From Herbidospora mongoliensis (GTDB lineage Bacteria; Actinomycetota; Actinomycetes; Streptosporangiales; Streptosporangiaceae), in assembly GCF_001570545.1 (NCBI RefSeq), contig NZ_BBXD01000013.1, positions 62,001 to 126,000 on the forward strand: DNA of 64,000 nucleotides. The letters are read 5' to 3'. Each line of letters begins with the position of its first letter. The stretch's first letter is position 1. Positions 18,322 to 26,492 of the stretch are shown here, one piece after another. The position numbers and the translations under genes were made by a program. The notes under the pieces are model-generated. The model ran no database searches and was not told the DNA's origin. It saw only the letters and a program-made list of their open reading frames with translations.

Positions 18322-19308
18322 CTAGTGGGTCGCGTCGAGCCGGGCCCTCTGGTCGGCGGTCAGCTCCAGGTCCACGGCCGCCAGGTTCTCCTCCAGCTGG
18401 GCGAGCGACGAGGCCCCCGCCAGCGGGATGATCGGCAGGTCGTGGCCCATCTGCCAGGCCAGCACGACCTGGTTGACCGTCGCCCCGGCCTCGGCGGCGA
18501 TCTCACGGACCTTCGCCAGCCGCGCGTCCACGCCCGGATGGCGGTAGTCGGGCGGGAACTCCTTGTCGGTCCGCGTGTAGCGGCCCGACAGCAGCGGCGA
18601 ATAGGCCACCAGGGTGAGGTCCTCCTCTTCCCGCATGTACGTCACCAGGTCGGCCCCCGCCGCCCCGAGGTTGCCGTCGGGGAACAGCGCGTCGGGCAGG
18701 TCGAACCGGGGGCGCAGGTAACTGTGGTGGTACTGGAGGATCTCGTAGCCGGGCAGGCCCAGCCGCTTCGCCGTCGCGCGGGCCCGCTCGACCCGCCAGG
18801 CCGCGTGGTTGCTGACCCCGAGCATCCCGACCAGGCCCTCGGCGACCAGGGCGGCGAAGCCCTCGACGGTCTCCTCGGCCGGGGTGTGCCGGTCTTCGAT
18901 GTGCGAGTACATGACGTCGATCCGGTCGAGGCCCATGCGCTCCATGCTGCGCTCGGCCGACTCACGGATGACCTTCGCGGACAGGCCCTCGGCGTCGTCG
19001 ACGTAGCTCCTGCCGGGCGTGCGCGGCCGGCCGCCGACCTTGGTGGCGATCACGATCTCGTCGCCGGCGCCCCGCGACTTCCGCCACCGGCCGAGCAGCT
19101 CCTCGCTGTGGCCGCCCTGGCCGCCGTCGGTCCAGAAGGCGTAGTTGCCCGAGGTGTCGATGAAGGTGCCGCCCGCCTCCACGAACCGGTCGAGGATCGC
19201 GAAGCTGGTCGCCTCGTCGGTCACCGAGCCCAACAGCATCGCCCCCAGCGACAGCACGCTCACCTCGCGCCGGGTCTGCGGCGTGGTGCCGATCGTGCGG
19301 TATCTCAT
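18322..19308 (-). CDS. Aldo/keto reductase
   Basis: 328 aa (beta/alpha)8-barrel oxidoreductase. The AKR tetrad is visible as Asp51 and Tyr56 (FIDTSGNYAF), Lys90 (ATKVGG) and His136 (MYSHIEDR), and C-terminal IIPLAGASSLAQLEENL is the NADPH-phosphate-binding segment. Family members reduce aldehydes or ketones with NADPH. A GGAGG stands about 6 nt before the ATG. The gene is followed after 13 bp by the DHFR-like gene. The natural substrate is unknown; general detoxification of carbonyls is the usual role of such genes. Confidence 0.9.
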   Translation of the reverse strand: MRYRTIGTTPQTRREVSVLSLGAMLLGSVTDEATSFAILDRFVEAGGTFIDTSGNYAFWTDGGQGGHSEELLGRWRKSRGAGDEIVIATKVGGRPRTPGRSYVDDAEGLSAKVIRESAERSMERMGLDRIDVMYSHIEDRHTPAEETVEGFAALVAEGLVGMLGVSNHAAWRVERARATAKRLGLPGYEILQYHHSYLRPRFDLPDALFPDGNLGAAGADLVTYMREEEDLTLVAYSPLLSGRYTRTDKEFPPDYRHPGVDARLAKVREIAAEAGATVNQVVLAWQMGHDLPIIPLAGASSLAQLEENLAAVDLELTADQRARLDATH

Positions 19309-19535
19309 GTGTTCCTCCCGTCGTCGCGCCTTCGTTCAGGCAGATTCACAGCGCGAGTCTGGGTGCTGGAGCGCAGTCCAGGTCAAGCGGGGAAGACCGG
19401 GCCACTTCGTTCGGACAAATCCGGAAATATCATGACGGTCAATTCCGGGAACTCCAACGTATTCGTCATCGGAAGACAACCTTTCCCCTATTCACGGCAT
19501 CCTGTGGCGTGTTCCCTCGCCATCCGGAGTGCCAA

Positions 19536-19904
19536 ATGCCACGCGTCGCAGTCGCCGTTTCCGTCATCTTGCTCATGTCGGGCCTAGGGATATTCATCCT
19601 ATTTTGGGCCGATAACCGAACACCCTGCGAAGCGGCTGTCGAAGTCGTCGCTCAGATACAGGAGATTGGTCCGAAAAGTCCGAATCTCGCCGCCACGTTC
19701 CCCGTCATCGACGGCCTGGTAGCGGGGCGGCTCGACGGCGTCTCCGGACGCGCGAACCCCGTGCTCACCGCCGATCTGACGCGCCTGCGCTCGGCGCTGC
19801 GCGGGGTCACGCCCGAGGATCTGAGCGACTCGTCCAGCGAGATCCGGGAGACGATGGCCAACGTCGTTTCATGTCAGAACGTCGACGCTTTTCCTGCGCA
19901 ATAG
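19536..19904 (+). CDS. Small membrane-anchored or secreted hypothetical protein
   Basis: 122 aa. Residues 4-24 form one hydrophobic segment (AVAVSVILLMSGLGIFILF), consistent with a signal anchor, followed by an extracytoplasmic domain with two cysteines (one in NRTPCEAAVEVV, one in VVSCQNVDAF) that could form a disulfide. The start at 19536 is preferred over an upstream in-frame codon at 19509 because GGAG lies 6 nt before it and the hydrophobic segment then begins at once. No family was recognised. The gene stands alone between the aldo/keto reductase and the collagen-like gene, and its third-position G/C is somewhat lower than that of its neighbours. Confidence 0.6.
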   Translation: MPRVAVAVSVILLMSGLGIFILFWADNRTPCEAAVEVVAQIQEIGPKSPNLAATFPVIDGLVAGRLDGVSGRANPVLTADLTRLRSALRGVTPEDLSDSSSEIRETMANVVSCQNVDAFPAQ

Positions 19905-19972
19905 GAACTCGTTTACATTCGTTAGCTATGTCCAGCTTTTCGCTTTTTGATACGGCGGGCACCCTACTGAAC

Positions 19973-20000
19973 ATTACGGAATCAATTCTGAGGCCGTAAT
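19973..20000 (+). promoter_or_regulatory. Inverted repeat just upstream of the collagen-like gene
   Basis: ATTACGG and CCGTAAT form a perfect 7-bp inverted repeat with a 14-nt loop that contains GAGG. It ends 4 nt before the ATG at 20005 and 31 nt before the alternative ATG at 20032. It could be an operator or an mRNA hairpin in the leader. The surrounding 100 bp is more A+T-rich than the window average, as expected for a promoter region, but no convincing -35/-10 pair was found. Confidence 0.35.
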
Positions 20001-20004
20001 TCGG

Positions 20005-22158
20005 ATGCACGCACAAAGAGCATGGACTGATATGACTTTTCAGGATAAAGGGCGCGAGTTCGGGCGTCGCGCCGTCCGTGGCGCCAAGGCACTCGCCGTC
20101 GCCGTAGCGGCGAGCAGCATGGTCCTCACCGGGGCCACCGGCGCCACCGCGTCGACCTCGACCAACGCCGCTTCGAGCATGCTGAGCGACAGCGTCGGCT
20201 GGATCGACTGGAAGTACAACGAGAAGCGTCCGCTGAAGCGGATCAAGGTGATCAAGCGGTACCGCCACCACCACCACCGCCACCACCGCTTCCACCACCG
20301 TCACCACCGTCACAGCTTCCACCACCGTCACCATCACCACTGTGAGCACGGCCACCACCACGACGGCGGCTGGGACGGCGAAGACGGCGGCTGGGAAGGC
20401 GGCGAGGGCGGCTGGGACGGCGGCGAGGGCGGCGAGTGGGGCGGCGGCCACCACGACGGCCGGTGCCACCACCACCACCACCGTCACGAGCGCCACCACC
20501 ACCACAAGAAGCACCACCACTTCGAAGAGCACCACGAGCACAAGAAGCACCACCACAAGGACCACGACGAGCACGAGAAGCACGAGAAGCACCACGAGCA
20601 CGAGGGCCACCACGGCCACGAGCAGGGTGGCGGCTGGGACGACAACAACGACCGCGGCTGGGACAACAACGACCAGCAGGGCGGCGGTTGGGACAACAAC
20701 GACCAGCAGGGCGGCGGTTGGGACAACAACGACCAGCAGGGCGGCTGGGACAACAACCAGGGCGGTGGCTGGGACAACAACGGCCAGCAGCCGCAGCAGC
20801 CTGGCAACCCGCAGGGCCCGCAGGGTCCCCAGGGTCCGCAGGGTCCGCAGGTTCCGAACGTCCAGCCGCAGGGGGCCCAAAACCCTAGCGTGCCCGTCCG
20901 CTCAGCGGCCCCTATGCGGGTCGAGAGCGTGGCGGGGATCCAGAACGTCGCGATGGTCAAGCACGACGACCCTCGCTACCACTGGAAGAAGAAGGTCTAC
21001 ATCCGTGGCCCGCGTGGCCCCATGGGTCCTCGGGGACCGCAGGGACCCCAGGGTCCGCAGGGCCCCTCGGGCGGTCCTGTCGGACCGCAGGGACCCCAGG
21101 GACCGCAGGGTCTCCAGGGACCGATCGGGCCTCAGGGTCCGGCCGGAACCAACGGTGTCCAGGGCCCGGCGGGCCCCCAGGGCGGGCCTGGCCCGCAGGG
21201 ACCGATCGGCCCCCAGGGCCCGATCGGTAACAACGGCCTGACCGGCCCGGCCGGTCCGGCAGGCCCTGCCGGCCCGGTCGGCGGAGTCGGCCCGGCGGGT
21301 CCGGTAGGCCCCGGCGGTCCGGCCGGCCCGGCGGGTACGCCCGGCGCCACCGGCCCGGCCGGACCTCAGGGTCCGGCAGGCCCCGTGGGTGGGCCCGGCT
21401 CGACCGGACCTCAGGGTCCGGCAGGCCCGGCGGGCACGACCGGTCCGGCAGGCCCCGTGGGTGGGGTCGGCCCGGCTGGACCTACGGGTCCGGCAGGCCC
21501 GGCGGGCACGACCGGTCCGGCAGGCCCCGTGGGTGGGGTCGGCCCGGCTGGACCTACGGGTCCGGCAGGCCCGGCGGGCACGCCTGGCACGCCTGGCACG
21601 CCCGGCGCCACCGGCCCGGCAGGTCCGGCCGGCGCGCAGGGTCCGGCAGGTCCGGGTGGCCCGGCGGGTCCGGCGGGCACGACCGGCGCCACCGGTGCCA
21701 CCGGCGCGACCGGCGCCACCGGCCCGGCAGGTCCGGCGGGTCCGGCGGGTCCGACCGGCGCGACTGGTCCGGCAGGACCGGAAGCGGCGCCGGCGGCTGT
21801 GTCGCTGTCCCCGCTGCTGCTGGACACGCTGCAGGTGTCGGTCCGTCCCGACGGACAGACGTGGATCCGCGACCCGCGGACCACGCCGTTCTGGCACAAC
21901 CTGTCCACGCTGCCCGGCTACCCGACCGGTGTGCGCGCGGTATCGACCGAGGTCATCATCGAGGCCCTGATCCCGCTCCTGCACATCTCGGTTCAGACCG
22001 ACACCGGTGACATCCACCGCACGATCTGCACCATCGGTCTGCCCATCCCGATCATCGGTGGCTTCTTCGCCCCCGGTGCTCCGCTCGGCCCGCCGGCTTA
22101 CCCGGCGAACTGCACCGCCTGGTTCAACCAGACGCCTCCGCTCCGCATGGCCACCTGA
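20005..22158 (+). CDS. Secreted histidine-rich, collagen-like repeat protein
   Basis: 717 aa with clear blocks. A signal-peptide-like N-terminus (basic residues, then [15 protein letters not shown] and AxA-type sites) ends near residue 50. Residues about 86-212 are extremely His-rich, mixed first with Gly/Trp/Asp/Glu and then with Lys/Glu/Asp. Residues about 215-265 are degenerate [10 protein letters not shown] repeats. A short GPQ run follows. Residues about 335-593 hold 86 Gly-X-Y triplets ([15 protein letters not shown]) with one single-residue break after [22 protein letters not shown] non-collagenous C-terminal domain of about 125 residues begins with [18 protein letters not shown]. Bacterial collagen-like proteins form surface triple helices, with terminal domains often driving trimerisation. 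The His-rich block would bind Zn, Ni or Cu if exposed. Met10 (20032) is an alternative start. No sortase motif or C-terminal membrane anchor is visible, so it is probably released or held non-covalently. Confidence 0.85.
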   Translation: MHAQRAWTDMTFQDKGREFGRRAVRGAKALAVAVAASSMVLTGATGATASTSTNAASSMLSDSVGWIDWKYNEKRPLKRIKVIKRYRHHHHRHHRFHHRHHRHSFHHRHHHHCEHGHHHDGGWDGEDGGWEGGEGGWDGGEGGEWGGGHHDGRCHHHHHRHERHHHHKKHHHFEEHHEHKKHHHKDHDEHEKHEKHHEHEGHHGHEQGGGWDDNNDRGWDNNDQQGGGWDNNDQQGGGWDNNDQQGGWDNNQGGGWDNNGQQPQQPGNPQGPQGPQGPQGPQVPNVQPQGAQNPSVPVRSAAPMRVESVAGIQNVAMVKHDDPRYHWKKKVYIRGPRGPMGPRGPQGPQGPQGPSGGPVGPQGPQGPQGLQGPIGPQGPAGTNGVQGPAGPQGGPGPQGPIGPQGPIGNNGLTGPAGPAGPAGPVGGVGPAGPVGPGGPAGPAGTPGATGPAGPQGPAGPVGGPGSTGPQGPAGPAGTTGPAGPVGGVGPAGPTGPAGPAGTTGPAGPVGGVGPAGPTGPAGPAGTPGTPGTPGATGPAGPAGAQGPAGPGGPAGPAGTTGATGATGATGATGPAGPAGPAGPTGATGPAGPEAAPAAVSLSPLLLDTLQVSVRPDGQTWIRDPRTTPFWHNLSTLPGYPTGVRAVSTEVIIEALIPLLHISVQTDTGDIHRTICTIGLPIPIIGGFFAPGAPLGPPAYPANCTAWFNQTPPLRMAT
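21431..21574 (+). repeat. 72-bp tandem duplication inside the collagen-like coding region
   Basis: Two near-identical consecutive 72-bp units encode the same 24 residues ([24 protein letters not shown]). The period is exactly eight Gly-X-Y triplets, so copy number can change without breaking the collagen register. This is the clearest DNA-level repeat in a generally repetitive stretch (21007-21780). Confidence 0.8.
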
Positions 22159-22200
22159 GTTCCGACTCGGGTCCCATAAGGACTGACGGCTGAAGGCAGT

Positions 22201-22241
22201 AGGGCCGCGTACCTCCGGGTGCGCGGCCCTTTCTGTCTTTT
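22201..22241 (+). terminator. Rho-independent terminator of the collagen-like gene
   Basis: AGGGCCGCG (22201-22209) pairs perfectly with CGCGGCCCT (22222-22230), followed at once by a T-rich tract (TTCTGTCTTTT). It lies 42 nt after the TGA of the collagen-like gene and is one of the few canonical intrinsic terminators in the window. Confidence 0.85.
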
Positions 22242-22260
22242 CACGGGGGCTGGGCGGGGG

Positions 22261-22464
22261 TCAGGCGTACAGGAACCAGAAGCCGTGTTCCGGCACGCAC
22301 TGGTAGGAGGTCCACCAGCCCTCGGTGATGCCGAGGTTGCCGACGCGGTTGCAGTCCCAGTTGTAGTAGTAGACGTTGCGGAGTGTGGCCGCCTGCGCGG
22401 GCGCGGCGCCCACAGACAGCACGAAGCCGAAGGCGAGAACGGCGGAGACCATCAGTTTGCGCAT
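22261..22464 (-). CDS. Small secreted hypothetical protein with two cysteines
   Basis: 67 aa. Residues 1-25 are a classical signal peptide (basic MRKLM, hydrophobic core VSAVLAFGFVLSVG, cleavage after AQA). The predicted mature peptide of about 42 residues is rich in Trp and Tyr (NVYYYNWDC, EGWWTSYQC) and contains two Cys that could form a disulfide. Small secreted actinobacterial proteins of this kind are often unassigned; no family was recognised. The ATG at 22464 gives the complete signal peptide; no strong ribosome-binding site is visible. It converges on the collagen-like gene across the terminator. Confidence 0.7.
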   Translation of the reverse strand: MRKLMVSAVLAFGFVLSVGAAPAQAATLRNVYYYNWDCNRVGNLGITEGWWTSYQCVPEHGFWFLYA

Positions 22465-22599
22465 GGCGCGAGCGTCGCACCGCACCACCCCGCGAACCAG
22501 CTTCCCGATCCCGGCCACCCCGGTGACCTGCCTCGGCCTTCCACTGGCGATGAAAGATTCACTAACATCGGGTGATTTCTGTCGTCTCGGGGGGTTTGG

Positions 22600-23793
22600 G
22601 TGTCTTACACAGCCACGCGCTGGGCCTGCTACACCGGCTATGCCACACAAGCCATTGTCAACAATCTGGCGCCGCTGCTGTTCATCGTGTTCCAGACCGC
22701 CTACGACCTCCCGCTGGAAATGCTCGGACGTCTGGTGCTGCTCAACTTCGGCGCCCAGCTCATCACCGACATCATCGCGGTGCGCTACGTCGACCGGATC
22801 GGCTACCGGGGACCGCTCGTGCTGGCCCACGTGATGGCGGCCGCCGGGCTGATCCTGCTCGCGGTGGCGCCCTTCCTCGCGCCGACCCCCTACCTCGGGC
22901 TATGCATCGCGGTGGTCGTCTACGCCATCGGCGGCGGACTGCTCGAAGTACTGGTCAGCCCCGTCGTGGACGCGCTGCCGACCCCGCAGGAGGGCAAGGC
23001 GGCGGCGATGAGCCTGCTGCACTCGTTCTACTGCTGGGGCCAGGTCGCGGTGGTCGCCGGGTCGACGCTGCTTCTGGCCGGGATCGGGCGCGAGTCCTGG
23101 TATGTGCTGCCGCTGGTCTGGGCGGTCGTGCCGCTGGCCAACCTGGTGGCGTTCCTGCGGGTGCCGATGCCGGAGACCGTGCCGGACGAGCACCGGACCT
23201 CCCTGATGTCGCTGTTCAAGACGCCCGCGTTCGTGACGGCCATGGTGCTGATGCTGGCGGCCGGGGCCTCGGAGCTGACCATGTCGCAGTGGTCGTCGCT
23301 GTTCGCCGAGGAGGGGCTCGGGGCGTCCAAGGTCTGGGGCGACCTCGCCGGGCCGTGCCTGTTCGCGGTGCTGATGGGGGTCGGGCGGATCGTCTACGGG
23401 CTGTTCGGGGAGCGCATTCCGCTGGTCCCGGCGATGGTCGGCTCCGGCGTGCTCGCGACGGTCTGCTACCTGGTCGCGTGCCTGTCGGCCAACCCCGTGC
23501 TGGCCTTCGCGGGCTGCGCTCTGTGCGGGTTCGCGGTGAGCCTGCTGTGGCCGGGCACGTTCAGCCTCGCCTCCGCGCGGTTCCCGCTCGGCGGCGCCGC
23601 GATGTTCGGCGTGCTGGCCGTCTTCGGCGACCTCGGCGCCGCGGTCGGCCCGTGGACCGCGGGCGCGGTGGCGGACTCGACCGGCGGCGGGCTGAGCACC
23701 GGACTGCTCGCCGGGATCGTCTTCCCCGTCACCGTCGTCGTCGGCTCACTCGTGTACGGCGCGATGGGCCGTAATCACGTTTCGAGCAAGTGA
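22600..23793 (+). CDS. MFS transporter (fucose-permease-like group)
   Basis: 397 aa, about 12 hydrophobic segments. The GTG start at 22600 follows a G-rich ribosome-binding sequence, and the protein begins directly in helix 1. Conserved features include NNLAPLLFIVFQ in helix 1, VVDALPTPQEGKAAAMSLLHSFYCWGQ in the centre, and an acidic loop (SSLFAEEGLG). The pattern resembles the FucP/sugar-permease-like MFS branch rather than drug exporters. It lies directly before the arabinose operon, but the operators between the two genes suggest that it is a separate unit. A sugar or sugar-acid substrate is possible, unproved. Confidence 0.8.
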   Translation: MSYTATRWACYTGYATQAIVNNLAPLLFIVFQTAYDLPLEMLGRLVLLNFGAQLITDIIAVRYVDRIGYRGPLVLAHVMAAAGLILLAVAPFLAPTPYLGLCIAVVVYAIGGGLLEVLVSPVVDALPTPQEGKAAAMSLLHSFYCWGQVAVVAGSTLLLAGIGRESWYVLPLVWAVVPLANLVAFLRVPMPETVPDEHRTSLMSLFKTPAFVTAMVLMLAAGASELTMSQWSSLFAEEGLGASKVWGDLAGPCLFAVLMGVGRIVYGLFGERIPLVPAMVGSGVLATVCYLVACLSANPVLAFAGCALCGFAVSLLWPGTFSLASARFPLGGAAMFGVLAVFGDLGAAVGPWTAGAVADSTGGGLSTGLLAGIVFPVTVVVGSLVYGAMGRNHVSSK

Positions 23794-23830
23794 CCGATCC
23801 GTGACAAGGCGGGCACTTGACGCTCGTATA

Positions 23831-23844
23831 TGTTAACGCTCACA
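23831..23844. promoter_or_regulatory. LacI-type operator 1 upstream of the arabinose operon
   Basis: TGTTAACGCTCACA is nearly the reverse complement of the second site at 23892-23905 and is close to a palindrome, as expected for a LacI/GalR-family operator. It overlaps the region just after a TTGACG (23817-23822) that could be a -35 element, so binding would block transcription. No LacI-family gene is adjacent. Confidence 0.65.
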
Positions 23845-23891
23845 GTCGACACGGCAACAAGCTTCACTCTGATTCCCAGCCGGGCCAGTGG

Positions 23892-23905
23892 TGTGAGCGC
23901 TAACA
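23892..23905. promoter_or_regulatory. LacI-type operator 2 upstream of the arabinose operon
   Basis: TGTGAGCGCTAACA matches the reverse complement of site 1 at 13 of 14 positions and is a near-perfect palindrome around AGCGCT. The two site centres are 61 bp apart, about six helical turns, which would allow looping by a tetrameric regulator. It ends 16 nt before the TTG start at 23922, so it also lies close to the ribosome-binding site (AAGGAAGGGA). Confidence 0.65.
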
Positions 23906-23921
23906 AAGACAAGGAAGGGAC

Positions 23922-24917
23922 TTGACCTTGTTAAAGAAGATCATTGCACTGGTCGCGGTCGGTGTACTGGCGACTGCCTGCGGCGGCGACGCCGAGACCG
24001 GTGCCTCGAGCAGCGCCAGCAGTAGCAGCGGCGGCGACTCGACGATCACGATGGGCTTCGCCCAGGTGGGCGCCGAGAGTGGCTGGCGGACCGCCAACAC
24101 CAAGTCGGTGCAGGAGGCGGCCAAGGCCGCCGGGATCGACCTGAAGTTCTCCGACGCTCAGCAGAAGCAGGAGAACCAGATCAAGGCGATCCGGTCCTAC
24201 ATCCAGCAGAAGGTCGACGTCATCGCCTTCTCGCCGGTGGTGGAGTCGGGTTGGGACACCGTCCTGATGGAGGCCAAGACCGCAAACATCCCGGTGATCC
24301 TGACCGACCGCGCGGTCGACTCGGCCGACACCTCGCTGTACAAGACCTTCCTGGGCTCCGACTTCGTCGAAGAGGGCAAGAAGGCCGGCCAGTGGCTGGT
24401 GGAGCAGTACGCCTCCGAGACCGGCGACGTCAACATCGTCGAGCTTCAGGGCACCACCGGTTCGGCTCCGGCCAACGACCGCAAGTCGGGCTTCGCCGAG
24501 GTCATCGGCGCCGATCCCAAGTTCAAGGTGATCGCCTCCCAGAGCGGCGACTTCACCCGCGCCAAGGGCAAGGAGGTCATGGACGCCTTCCTGAAGGCCA
24601 ACCCTGACATCGACGTGCTCTACGCGCACAACGACGACATGGGCCTGGGCGCCATCGAGGCGATCGAGGGCGCGGGCAAGGTGCCCGGCAAGGACATCAA
24701 GATCATCACCGTCGACGCGGTCAAGGACGGCATGCAGGCCCTGGCCGACGGAAAGATCAACTACATCGTCGAGTGCTCCCCGCTGCTCGGCCCGCAACTG
24801 ATGGACCTGGCCAAGAAGGTCCTCGCGGGGGAGACGGTCGAGACCCGGGTCGTCACCGAGGAGACCACCTTCACCCAGGAGCAGGCCAAGACGGCCCTGC
24901 CCACCCGCCAGTACTAG
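23922..24917 (+). CDS. Sugar ABC transporter substrate-binding lipoprotein (YtfQ-like)
   Basis: 331 aa. A lipoprotein signal ends in LATAC with the lipidated Cys20, then a Ser-rich linker and a periplasmic-binding-protein type 1 fold. The sequence TITMGFAQVGAESGWRTAN and LTDRAVDSADTSLYKTFLGS resemble YtfQ, the furanose-specific sugar-binding protein of E. coli, more than AraF or RbsB. The TTG start is chosen because AAGGAAGGG precedes it. As first gene of the operon with araBDA, it most likely delivers L-arabinose, possibly in furanose form, to the permeases. A stable hairpin follows the stop codon. Confidence 0.9.
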   Translation: MTLLKKIIALVAVGVLATACGGDAETGASSSASSSSGGDSTITMGFAQVGAESGWRTANTKSVQEAAKAAGIDLKFSDAQQKQENQIKAIRSYIQQKVDVIAFSPVVESGWDTVLMEAKTANIPVILTDRAVDSADTSLYKTFLGSDFVEEGKKAGQWLVEQYASETGDVNIVELQGTTGSAPANDRKSGFAEVIGADPKFKVIASQSGDFTRAKGKEVMDAFLKANPDIDVLYAHNDDMGLGAIEAIEGAGKVPGKDIKIITVDAVKDGMQALADGKINYIVECSPLLGPQLMDLAKKVLAGETVETRVVTEETTFTQEQAKTALPTRQY

Positions 24918-24922
24918 GAGCC

Positions 24923-24959
24923 GGGGAGCCGTCCCGCCCTGAGATCGGGGCGGCTCCCC
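24923..24959 (+). promoter_or_regulatory. Intra-operon stem-loop after the binding-protein gene
   Basis: GGGGAGCCG (24923-24931) pairs with CGGCTCCCC (24951-24959), with further pairing inside (CCCG with CGGG). It starts 5 nt after the binding-protein stop and lacks a T-tract. Hairpins at this place in ABC operons usually protect the upstream mRNA or cause partial termination, giving more binding protein than membrane components. Confidence 0.7.
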
Positions 24960-24992
24960 TCCCAGACGAAGGCAAGAAAATGAGGAAGGCGC

Positions 24993-26492
24993 ATGGCTGA
25001 AGCCATCCTGCGGATGACCGGGATCGGCAAGGAGTTCCCCGGCGTCCGGGCCCTGGACGGCGTGGACTTCCGGTTGCTCCCCGGCGAGGTGCACGCGCTC
25101 ATGGGCGAGAACGGAGCCGGGAAGTCGACCTTGATCAAGGTCCTGACCGGGGTCTACTCCATCGACGCCGGTGAGATCGAACTGGCCGGGACGAAGGTGG
25201 CCTTCACCGGCCCGCTGGAAGCCCAGAAGGCCGGGATCAGCACGGTCTACCAAGAGGTCAACCTCTGCCGGAACCTGTCGGTCGCCGAGAACGTCTTCAT
25301 CGGCCGCGAACCGCGGAAGTTCGGCCGCATCAACTGGCGTGAGATGCGCCGCCGGACGGCGGAGCTGCTGCGGCAGCTCGACCTGGCGATCGACGTCTCG
25401 AAGCCGCTGAGCCACTATTCACTGGCGATCCAGCAGATGGTCGCCATCGCGCGCGCGATCGACATCGACGCCCGGGTGCTTATCCTCGACGAGCCGACGT
25501 CCTCCCTCGACGCCGGCGAGGTCGCCCAGCTGTTCCGGGTGATGCGGCGCCTGAAGGACCAGGGCATCGCGATCCTGTTCGTGTCGCACTTCCTCGACCA
25601 GATCTACGAGATCGCCGACCGCATGACGATCCTGCGCAACGGCCGTCTCGTCGGCGAGTACGCCACCGCCGAACTCCCCCAGGTCGAACTGGTGGCCAAG
25701 ATGATCGGCCGCGAACTGGCCGAGCTGGAGCGCCTGGACGACCGGCCGCCGGCCCGCACCTCCGACACCCTCGTGGAAGCCGTCGAGCTGGGCGGCAAGG
25801 TGGCGCCGTTCTCGCTGACCATCCAGGAGGGCGAGGTGGTGGGACTGGCCGGGCTGCTCGGCTCGGGCCGCACCGAGATCGCCCGCCTGCTGTTCGGCGC
25901 CGACCACGCCGCGACCGGCACCGTGCGCATCGGCGGTGAGCAGGTCTCCCTGCGCACCCCCCGCATCGCGATGTCCAAGGGCGTGGCGTTCTGCTCGGAG
26001 AACCGGCGCGAAGAGGGCCTGGTCCCGGAGCTGACCGTCCGCGAGAACCTCATCCTGGCGTTGCAGGCCGACCGAGGCTGGAGCCGCCCGGTGCCGCGCA
26101 AGAAGCAGGACGAACTGGTCGCCAAGTACATCAAGGCGCTGAACATCCGCCCGGACAACCCCGAGATGCTCATCCGGAACCTGTCAGGCGGCAACCAGCA
26201 GAAGGTGCTGCTGGCCCGCTGGCTCATCCTCGAACCCAAGCTGCTCATCCTCGACGAACCCACCCGGGGCATCGACGTCGGCGCCAAGGCCGAGATCCAG
26301 AAACTCGTCGTCGAACTGTCCGACGGCGGGATGGCGGTCCTGTTCATCTCCGCCGAACTGGACGAGGTGCTGCGGCTCAGCCACAAGGTCGCCGTCCTGC
26401 GCGACCGGCGCGTGGTCGCCGAACTCCCCAATGACGACAATCTGACCACGGACGTGCTGATGGAGACGATCGCCAGCGGAGCGGCCAAATGA
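24993..26492 (+). CDS. Sugar ABC transporter ATPase, two-domain (MglA/RbsA/YtfR type)
   Basis: 499 aa with two ABC domains. The first has Walker A GENGAGKST (38-46) and Walker B VLILDEPTSSLD; its signature is the degenerate SLAIQQM. The second has signature NLSGGNQQK and Walker B LLILDEPTRGID, but a degenerate Walker A (GLLGSGRTEIAR), as is usual for this carbohydrate-uptake class 2 family. It energises import through the two permeases. GAGGAAGG precedes the ATG. It overlaps the first permease gene by 4 bp. Confidence 0.93.
   Translation: MAEAILRMTGIGKEFPGVRALDGVDFRLLPGEVHALMGENGAGKSTLIKVLTGVYSIDAGEIELAGTKVAFTGPLEAQKAGISTVYQEVNLCRNLSVAENVFIGREPRKFGRINWREMRRRTAELLRQLDLAIDVSKPLSHYSLAIQQMVAIARAIDIDARVLILDEPTSSLDAGEVAQLFRVMRRLKDQGIAILFVSHFLDQIYEIADRMTILRNGRLVGEYATAELPQVELVAKMIGRELAELERLDDRPPARTSDTLVEAVELGGKVAPFSLTIQEGEVVGLAGLLGSGRTEIARLLFGADHAATGTVRIGGEQVSLRTPRIAMSKGVAFCSENRREEGLVPELTVRENLILALQADRGWSRPVPRKKQDELVAKYIKALNIRPDNPEMLIRNLSGGNQQKVLLARWLILEPKLLILDEPTRGIDVGAKAEIQKLVVELSDGGMAVLFISAELDEVLRLSHKVAVLRDRRVVAELPNDDNLTTDVLMETIASGAAK

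Noticed and set aside
19807-22017. Minus-strand frames opposite the collagen-like gene giving Val/Leu-rich or Arg/Thr-rich translations
   Set aside because: They are reverse translations of His- and Gly-X-Y-codon repeats, and overlap the signal-peptide gene with a clear terminator.
23817-23845. A complete -35/-10 promoter for the arabinose operon
   Set aside because: TTGACG is acceptable as -35, but at 17-18 bp spacing there is no TANNNT element; the promoter is mentioned but not called.
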